Assembly: GCA_018376905.1 (NCBI GenBank)
Contig: JAHAAK010000011.1
Location: forward strand, 1 to 59,768
DNA: 59,768 bases
Direction of reading: 5' to 3'
From: Collinsella sp.
GTDB lineage: Bacteria; Actinomycetota; Coriobacteriia; Coriobacteriales; Coriobacteriaceae
How positions within the stretch are numbered: position 1 is the first letter of the stretch; each line of letters begins with the position of its first letter. Positions 54,445 through 59,768 of the stretch are shown one piece after another. Below the pieces are notes generated by a model that was not told where the DNA came from, searched no databases, and was given only the letters and a program-made list of their open reading frames with translations. Both the position numbers and the translations under genes were made by a program.

Positions 54445-54537
54445 GGATCCTCAGGCTACAGCTCCTACGCCGGCAAGGTCTCCAAGGCGCCGGAGAACCT
54501 CAGGAACAGGAATTTCCACGCCGACGAGCCCAACTAG
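54445..54537 (+). mobile_element. IS3-family transposase remnant
   Basis: Directly after the ABC ATPase stop, the frame reads GYSSYAGKVSKAPENL then NRNFHADEPN and a stop. This matches the segment that precedes the DDE catalytic domain in IS3-family OrfB proteins (SYxGExSEAPxNLVxRxFHAxxPN). Nothing else of the element is left and no start is present. It ends two bases before the tetR stop, marking the right border of the cobalamin island. Confidence 0.65.
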
Positions 54538-54539
54538 GC

Positions 54540-55151
54540 CTAATCCAAGCGAGATTCCAGACTCGACAGACCGTTGAGAGTCAGATCGTTGGCGACCTCA
54601 GAGACACGCTCGATAGGAACCGAACCGTCAGACAATGCCCACGTGCGATAGATACCGATAATACCCGACAGCAAAAACGCCAGATAGTAGTCGAACATTT
54701 CGTCCTTGAGACCTTGGGGCAGCAGATCGCGCTCGGCAATCTCGTGCTCGAGCGGCGCACGAAGACGAGCCATGAAATCATCGAGCGGAATATTCTCGAT
54801 CAGCTGACGATTGAGCACCAAGTTGTTGCACAGTGCCTCGTTAACGGTTTTAAAGAAGGTCGCCGCCGCGCTCAGGGCGCGCTCGTTGGTGTCGCCGTCC
54901 ATGGAAGCAAGCGTTTTCTCGACCGAGTCGACAATCATCTCCACCACATCGACGGCAATGGCATCGAGCAGGCCGTCAACCGTACCAAAGTGAACGTAAA
55001 AGGTCTTGCGGTCGACATTGGCCTCGCGCGCGATGGCGCTCACCGTAATGTCTGCCAGCGGCTTTTCCATGAGCAGGCGCTCGAAAGCCGAAAGGATGGC
55101 ATTACGGCTGCGAACGATGCGACGATCAAGACGCGGTTTGCTGGTTGCCAT
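54540..55151 (-). CDS. TetR-family transcriptional regulator
   Basis: A 203-residue DNA-binding protein. The N-terminal helix-turn-helix reads RNAILSAFERLLMEKPLADITVSAIAREANVDRKTFYVHF, the hallmark TetR pattern (short form: ITVSAIAREANVDRKTFY). The C-terminal ~140 residues form the ligand/dimer domain, of the DhaS/TetR_C_33 look. The start at 55151 was chosen over an upstream ATG for its GAAGGG site. The nearest possible target is its own gene or the flippase gene upstream; no operator was identified. Confidence 0.88.
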   Translation of the reverse strand: MATSKPRLDRRIVRSRNAILSAFERLLMEKPLADITVSAIAREANVDRKTFYVHFGTVDGLLDAIAVDVVEMIVDSVEKTLASMDGDTNERALSAAATFFKTVNEALCNNLVLNRQLIENIPLDDFMARLRAPLEHEIAERDLLPQGLKDEMFDYYLAFLLSGIIGIYRTWALSDGSVPIERVSEVANDLTLNGLSSLESRLD

Positions 55152-55267
55152 GGGCGTGTCCCTTCGATATGCGAGCATTCATCAACAGATGAGAGATAAT
55201 CTACGTAAGAGGATTATCCCCCATACAGCACAAATATGCCCCGCATCATGAAGAACGCACGACTGCC

Positions 55268-56575
55268 CTACTGCGACTTGGGATGCTTCTTCTTATTGAG
55301 TGCCGACGGAGATACGCGAATACCATCGCCTGTCTGGCGCACATAGGCTTTATGAGCCGGCTTAGCGGTCCCAGAAGCCTTCTGAGCGTGCTTATTAGGA
55401 TCAACGGTAACAGCATTCGCGGGGTGCGGCTTAGTGGGCGCAGAGGGCGTCTGAGACGTGCGGCCGAGCCTGCGCATCACGCGATCCCAGCGCGCATGGA
55501 TGCTCTCGTTGTGGGCGCTCTTAAGGCCCAGCAGGGGCGCAGCCAAAATGGTCGGCGCAATAAACGTAATGAGGCGCCACAGCAGATAGCCGGCGGTCGA
55601 AGCCGACCCAAAGAAATGACCCAAGAACAATGCAAAGCCGCCCTCAGCACCACCAGTTCCACCGGGCAAGGGAACCGCAGAGCTCAGCAGCTGGACAAAG
55701 GCGCTCGCGGCCATGACCGAGAAAAAGTCGACCTCGTGGTGGCCAAAGGCAAGCATCAGGAAATACGGCACCAGATAGAAAAACGCGAGCTGCAGCATGG
55801 TGATAAACACGGTGAGCAGCATGGAAGAAAAATGTCCGGCAGAAAGCTTGAACTTCTCGGAGAAGGAGTAGATCTCGCCATCGACAAACGTGCGCCATCC
55901 CTCGATCTTAGTGGCCGAAACACCAATGCGCTCGAGCCAATTGATGATGCAGTGGGCGACGCGCGTGACGGTCTTAGGCATGAGTGCGACGGCGAAGATG
56001 CCCAGCAAGATGCAGCAGTGCCCACCAAAGCTAAAGACGCACAACAGCGTCATGTCGCCATAGCGCTCGGCAAAAAACGGCATGCGAGCAAGCAGTAGGA
56101 TAGCGCCCCAGGCAACGAGGCCAAACTGATACACGATAAAGCGCGTGAACTGCGTGGCTCCGGCTTCGCCGACATTTTGGCCCGCTTTGGTCAGGCGGTA
56201 GATCTGGGCAGGAGTCGAGCCCATCATCATGGGCGTCAGGTTGCCAAAGAAGATGCCACTCGCCTCGACCGAGATCAGGTCGCGAATGCCGACGGGCGAA
56301 TATGGGTCGAGCCAGACGGCGATCGCATAGGCCACAATGCCAAAGAACAGATACATGAACATGCAGAGGCACGCGACAACGAGCCATGGCGCCTGGACGC
56401 TCGACATAGCGGCCCAGAACTGCCCCATCTGTCCGGTTACTACCAGATAGACGATATAACCCACCAGCACGACGCCGATAAAGATGGCGCCGCGGCGTGC
56501 GCTCTTATTGTCATCTCCGCCCGAGGCCTCAACCTCGACCTGGGGCTTAGACGTATGCTGAGAGGACTCCGTCAT
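55268..56575 (-). CDS. YbhN/lysylphosphatidylglycerol-synthase-like flippase domain protein
   Basis: A 435-residue membrane protein with about eight helices. FFGNLTPMMMGSTPAQIYRL and PLPGGTGGAEGGFALF are the signature loops of the UPF0104/MprF N-terminal flippase family. There is no aminoacyl-transferase domain, so it probably moves a lipid or lipid-linked precursor rather than making lysyl-PG. The C-terminal ~60 residues are a soluble Lys/Pro/Thr-rich tail. The start at 56575 follows AAGGAG. A tRNA pair lies just upstream. Confidence 0.88.
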   Translation of the reverse strand: MTESSQHTSKPQVEVEASGGDDNKSARRGAIFIGVVLVGYIVYLVVTGQMGQFWAAMSSVQAPWLVVACLCMFMYLFFGIVAYAIAVWLDPYSPVGIRDLISVEASGIFFGNLTPMMMGSTPAQIYRLTKAGQNVGEAGATQFTRFIVYQFGLVAWGAILLLARMPFFAERYGDMTLLCVFSFGGHCCILLGIFAVALMPKTVTRVAHCIINWLERIGVSATKIEGWRTFVDGEIYSFSEKFKLSAGHFSSMLLTVFITMLQLAFFYLVPYFLMLAFGHHEVDFFSVMAASAFVQLLSSAVPLPGGTGGAEGGFALFLGHFFGSASTAGYLLWRLITFIAPTILAAPLLGLKSAHNESIHARWDRVMRRLGRTSQTPSAPTKPHPANAVTVDPNKHAQKASGTAKPAHKAYVRQTGDGIRVSPSALNKKKHPKSQ

Positions 56576-56684
56576 GAGACTCCTTCTAACAGTCAAAATA
56601 TCTCGGATATTGTACCCGTAAGGACCATAAGCAGAACGCAAAGCTCTGGTTCAAACGGGAATTGCAGACGTTTGTTTGAAAATA

Positions 56685-56716
56685 AAAAACCCGATCTTCC
56701 ACGAGAAGACCGGGTA
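56685..56716 (-). terminator. Terminator of the tRNA-Glu pair
   Basis: On the minus strand ACCCGGTCTTC and GAAGATCGGGT pair, followed by TTTTTTATTTT. Confidence 0.8.
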
Positions 56717-56725
56717 TCAGATGCG

Positions 56726-56802
56726 TGGTAGCCCGTACCAGATTCGAACTGGTGATCTCCGCCTTGAGAGGGCGGCGTCCTAAACCGCTAGACGAACGGG
56801 CC
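56726..56802 (-). tRNA. tRNA-Glu (anticodon CTC), copy 1
   Basis: A full cloverleaf on the minus strand: acceptor GGCCCGT/ACGGGCT, anticodon stem CCGCC/GGCGG around CTCTCAA (anticodon CTC), T loop TTCGAATC and encoded CCA. It is identical in sequence to the copy 22 bases upstream. Confidence 0.95.
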
Positions 56803-56824
56803 ATTAGCCTCAGCAGAAAAGAAG

Positions 56825-56901
56825 TGGTAGCCCGTACCAGATTCGAACTGGTGATCTCCGCCTTGAGAGGGCGGCGTCCTAAACCGCTAGACGAACGGGC
56901 C
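56825..56901 (-). tRNA. tRNA-Glu (anticodon CTC), copy 2
   Basis: The same 77-base sequence as copy 1. The two are read in tandem on the minus strand and share one downstream terminator. The 150 bases between it and cca (56902-57051) hold the presumed promoter, but no clear hexamers stand out. Confidence 0.95.
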
Positions 56902-57051
56902 ACATGAGATCTGCACTGCCGTGCTGCGAGGAAATATATTACGGGACAAAAAACGTCAGCGCAAGAAGAAATTCCAAATTGCCGAAAAATTGTCGGCAGG
57001 TTATGGAATTCGCAGGTCAAATAGGTAGCTCATTTGAAATGGAACCGAAGG

Positions 57052-58446
57052 CTACCCCAGATGCAGGTGAGTCAGGAGAGCTTCGCGCTCGTTGGGAATG
57101 TTGTCTTCGATCACGGCGTCGAGGGCGGAGTTGAGAAGCTGACCCAGTTCCGGCCCGGGCTTGACTCCGGCACGGATCAGGTCGCCGCCGTTGATGGCGA
57201 GCATCTTGAGCATATAGGGCTCCCCTGCCTTCAGCAGCTCGTGCGCCATCGCGCGCATCTCCTCAATCGTCTCGACGTAATAGAAGCACGACGGGGCCTT
57301 GCCAAGTGTGTCGGCACGCTTGAGGTCCATGAGCTCGTCAATCAGGCGGGCCGTGTCGACGCCCTCGCCCGAAAGCGCGCGCATCATATTGAGCAGGCAG
57401 GAGCGCTCGGGGCGCAGCGGCTTGTCATGGTATTTGATGAGCAGGCACACGTCGCGCACCAAGTCGTGCGAGAGCGCCAGGCGATCCATAATGACGCGCG
57501 CCTTCTTGGCGCCGAGCTCAGGATGACCGTAGAAGTGTCCGCTGCCGGCGTGATCGACCGTGAAACACTCGGGCTTGGACACATCGTGCAAAAACGCCGC
57601 CCACATAAGGCTCGACGAGGGCGCGACGCCGTCACACAGCGCGAGCTCCCCCGCCACCGTCAGCACACGGGCGATATGCTCGTAGACGTTAAACGCATGA
57701 TAGACACTGCGCTGATCAAACCCGCGACCCGCTGCCAACTCGGGCACGGCGGCGCAGATGAGCTCGGGATAGCGGAGCATCGCGTCTCCCCCATGACCGG
57801 TCGAAAGAATGCCCTCGAGCTCAATACCCACACGCTCACGCGCCACGGCTTCGAGCAGCGGCGCGCACTCGGCAAGCGCGCGCTTGGTCTCGGGCTCAAT
57901 CATAAAGTCCAGACGGCAGGCAAAGCGCACCGCACGCAGCATGCGCAGGGCGTCCTCGTTAAAGCGACGCTTGGGATCGCCGACAGCGCGAATCAGCTTG
58001 CGCTCCAAGTCACCCTGGCCGTCGTAGCGGTCGACAAGCCCGCGCTCGGGATGCCAGGCCATGGCATTGACGGTAAAGTCGCGGCGCGCCAGATCGTCCT
58101 CGAGCGAGGCGGCACGCTCCACACTCTGGGGATGGCGACCATCGGTGTAAAAGCCATCCAGACGGTACGTGGTGACCTCGATACGCTCGCCATCGGAAAT
58201 AGCCGTGATTCCGCCAAATTTAATGCCCGACTCCACAACCGCGATGCCGGCGGCCTCGAGCGCCGCTTTGGACTCCTGCCACAGGCCGCTACAGCACATA
58301 TCAACATCGTGGCTGGGGTACCCCATCAGAGCGTCGCGCACCCAACCGCCCACGTACCAAGCCTCAAGACCAGCCGCCTCAAGCGCGCGCAGGACGCGCA
58401 GGGACGCATCGGACGGTTGAGTACCGTTGAGCGAAACATTGCACAT
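57052..58446 (-). CDS. cca: CCA-adding tRNA nucleotidyltransferase
   Basis: A 464-residue class II nucleotidyltransferase adding or repairing 3' CCA on tRNAs. The head domain shows VGGWVRDALMG and HDVDMC (catalytic acids), RRDFTVNAMAWH and EDALRMLRAVRFACRLDF. An HD domain (AAFLHDVSK, GHPELGAKKA) lies in the C-terminal half, as in many bacterial enzymes. The ATG at 58446 follows AGGAGG. Several tRNAs here encode their own CCA, so repair may be a main use. Confidence 0.94.
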   Translation of the reverse strand: MCNVSLNGTQPSDASLRVLRALEAAGLEAWYVGGWVRDALMGYPSHDVDMCCSGLWQESKAALEAAGIAVVESGIKFGGITAISDGERIEVTTYRLDGFYTDGRHPQSVERAASLEDDLARRDFTVNAMAWHPERGLVDRYDGQGDLERKLIRAVGDPKRRFNEDALRMLRAVRFACRLDFMIEPETKRALAECAPLLEAVARERVGIELEGILSTGHGGDAMLRYPELICAAVPELAAGRGFDQRSVYHAFNVYEHIARVLTVAGELALCDGVAPSSSLMWAAFLHDVSKPECFTVDHAGSGHFYGHPELGAKKARVIMDRLALSHDLVRDVCLLIKYHDKPLRPERSCLLNMMRALSGEGVDTARLIDELMDLKRADTLGKAPSCFYYVETIEEMRAMAHELLKAGEPYMLKMLAINGGDLIRAGVKPGPELGQLLNSALDAVIEDNIPNEREALLTHLHLG

Positions 58447-58543
58447 GCCTATGGCCTCCTGCGACTATCAAATTGGCTATCGATTGCGTCTGCAAGAAGT
58501 CTAGCAAGAAACAGCCTCCACTGCACACGCAAGTCCGATAAAC

Positions 58544-58577
58544 AAAAACGCATCCGTCCTAGTCTAAGACGGATGCG
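58544..58577 (-). terminator. Terminator of the PfkB kinase gene
   Basis: CGCATCCGTC (58549-58558) pairs perfectly with GACGGATGCG (58568-58577); on the minus strand TTTTTGTTT follows. Confidence 0.85.
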
Positions 58578-58610
58578 AAATAATCAAACTATTCAGACAA
58601 GGTGCCGGAA

Positions 58611-59543
58611 CTAGCAGACCTGGCGAACCTCGATGTGCTTCTTATATTCGTCCACCTTGGCAAAATCACCCAGACCGGGGCACTCGACCACGTTGGCGCC
58701 AGTGGCCATCGAAAGGCGCAGGGCGTCCTCGACGCGCTCGGGGGCGTCGTGCCACACGGACAGGAAGGCAGCGAGCGAGGAATCGCCGGCGCACACCGTC
58801 GACAGCAGCTTGACGTCGAAGGTGCGGTTGGCAAACCAGATATGCTCGCCGTTGGAGAAGTACGCACCGGCGCCACCAAGGGTCAGCAGCACGTTCTTGG
58901 CGCCCTTGGCGTGCAGCTCGGCCATAGCGCCCTTGACGGACTCGTCGTCGCCACCGCTCACCTTGATGCCAAAGATGTCAAGCAGCTCGTCGTCATTGGG
59001 CTTGATCAGCAGTGGCTCCAGAGCAATGAGGTCTGCCAGCTGATGGCTCGAGATGTCGAGGACGAACTCGGCCCCCTTGGCCTTGACACGGCGCAGGACC
59101 TCGGCCAAGAAGCCCTCGGAAGTGTTGGGAGGCAGCGAGCCGCTGATGACCAGGCAGGTCATGTCATCGAGCGAATCGATAAGTTCAAACATCTCCTGCT
59201 CGTTGGCCTCATTGATGGCGGCACCGGCATTGACCATGTTGTACTCGGTGTCGGGACCGGCGTTGAGGAACACATTGACGCGCGTAATACCGTCGGTCCA
59301 CACGGGCTTGACGGGCACGCCCAGGGCCTCGGCGCCCTTAACGATAAACTCACCCGAGAAGCCGGCGAAGAAACCCAGGATCGTGGTGTCGACACCATAG
59401 TGGTCAAGCGTAAACGAGACGTTGAGGCCTTTGCCGTTGGGCGTGTAGACGGCATTGCGGGTACGCGTGACGGTATTGGCAGTAAGGCCGTCGCAGGCGA
59501 TGTTGTAATCAATGGCGGGATTAGCAGTGAGCGTGTAAATCAT
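58611..59543 (-). CDS. fruK: PfkB-family hexose kinase, 1-phosphofructokinase-like
   Basis: A 310-residue ribokinase-fold kinase. The N-terminal MIYTLTANPAIDY is typical of the 1-phosphofructokinase / tagatose-6-phosphate kinase branch. GKGLNVSFTLDHYG, SGSLPPNTSEGF, IKPNDDEL and the catalytic CAGDSSLAAFL (usually GAGDS) are conserved. It would phosphorylate fructose-1-phosphate to fructose-1,6-bisphosphate; tagatose-6-phosphate is an alternative. No PTS or DeoR gene is visible beside it because the window ends. The start at 59543 follows AAAGGAAC. Confidence 0.82.
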   Translation of the reverse strand: MIYTLTANPAIDYNIACDGLTANTVTRTRNAVYTPNGKGLNVSFTLDHYGVDTTILGFFAGFSGEFIVKGAEALGVPVKPVWTDGITRVNVFLNAGPDTEYNMVNAGAAINEANEQEMFELIDSLDDMTCLVISGSLPPNTSEGFLAEVLRRVKAKGAEFVLDISSHQLADLIALEPLLIKPNDDELLDIFGIKVSGGDDESVKGAMAELHAKGAKNVLLTLGGAGAYFSNGEHIWFANRTFDVKLLSTVCAGDSSLAAFLSVWHDAPERVEDALRLSMATGANVVECPGLGDFAKVDEYKKHIEVRQVC

Positions 59544-59768
59544 GAATGTTCCTTTCACGGAGCAACGTGTTAATGCAAGTATATTCCACGCATCGGTAAA
59601 AGGCTAGGACAACTCGGTGAACGGTGTGGAAGCGATGAAGTACGGCAGGACACCTCTCCCCCATGGCGGAACAAGACGATATGAGAAAGCCATTTGGGCC
59701 GCCTCCCCCCGCGGCGCAGCTTCTTTCCGCGGGCTCGGGATGCCACAATGGGCTTTGAGTATCGGCCC
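59544..59768. other. Upstream region of the PfkB kinase gene
   Basis: No gene is seen. TATACT on the minus strand (59578-59583) may be the -10 element. GGTAAAA (59595-59601), CTAGGACAAC (59604-59613) and GGTGAACGG also occur, in the same order and similar form, upstream of the GH13-GH77 gene. CCCGCGG/CCGCGGG (59706-59738 region) forms a GC hairpin. Confidence 0.3.

Noticed and set aside
56726..56901. Two identical tRNA-Glu genes as a possible assembly duplication
   Set aside because: Spacer and flanks differ, and tandem tRNA copies are common; no reason to doubt them from sequence alone.

Overview
The window looks like the chromosome of a Collinsella-type member of the Coriobacteriia (high-GC Actinomycetota from the gut). 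The reasons are inferences from content: a clustered glgB-glgP-glgC-glgD-glgA glycogen operon whose enzymes carry Lys/Ala-rich tails, short housekeeping runs (priA-def, fmt-rsmB, gltX, metK), a LoaP/NusG-like fragment, and abundant long palindromes between genes. No phage, CRISPR array or rRNA operon was seen.

Layout. 1-1.2 kb: a broken LoaP/NusG-like gene with a structured leader, a gene-poor AT-rich stretch and tRNA-Ala(GGC). 1.2-2.5 kb: thiamine pyrophosphokinase and a HAD phosphatase (minus strand). 2.9-12.4 kb: the glycogen operon on the plus strand (branching enzyme, phosphorylase, ADP-glucose pyrophosphorylase pair GlgC/GlgD, glycogen synthase). 12.7-16.0 kb: one polypeptide joining a GH13 alpha-glucosidase/cyclomaltodextrinase-like half to a GH77 4-alpha-glucanotransferase half. 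Together these genes make, branch, phosphorolyse and debranch/rearrange alpha-glucan. 16-27 kb: housekeeping genes (fmdB-like, rsmB, fmt, def, priA, gltX, metK, L-serine dehydratase). 27-32.6 kb: an L,D-transpeptidase and a MacAB-like efflux set.

32.7-54.5 kb is an anaerobic cobalamin island. Seventeen tightly packed, mostly overlapping minus-strand genes run from cbiF down to cbiJ. Facing away from them on the plus strand, a strong promoter and a cobalamin riboswitch lead into an exported (Tat, lipoprotein) CbiK-type cobaltochelatase, a small lipoprotein, a substrate-binding lipoprotein, a BtuC-like permease and a BtuD-like ATPase with an extra C-terminal domain. In sampled lines the biosynthetic half is much richer in G+C (46/60 and 49/60) than the flanks (38/60 and 33/60). 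The island begins beside a palindrome and ends at an IS3 transposase remnant, so horizontal acquisition is likely. Its cbiL gene (precorrin-2 C20-methyltransferase) is reduced to a 77-codon in-frame deletion product that keeps only the first few residues and the last ~70. The pathway encoded here is therefore not complete by itself.

54.5-59.8 kb: a TetR regulator, a YbhN/LPG-synthase-like flippase, two identical tRNA-Glu(CTC) genes, CCA-adding enzyme and a PfkB-family 1-phosphofructokinase-like kinase.

Most notable: the cbiL internal deletion; the exported cobaltochelatase module under a B12 riboswitch; a CobU-like domain fused to a CobC-type phosphatase beside a complete CobU; histone-H1-like tails on two glycogen enzymes; a family of long GGGAC-containing palindromes; and a repeated TGGTAAAACG box upstream of the two alpha-glucan transcription units. 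Functions are read from motifs and family knowledge only; no search was run.
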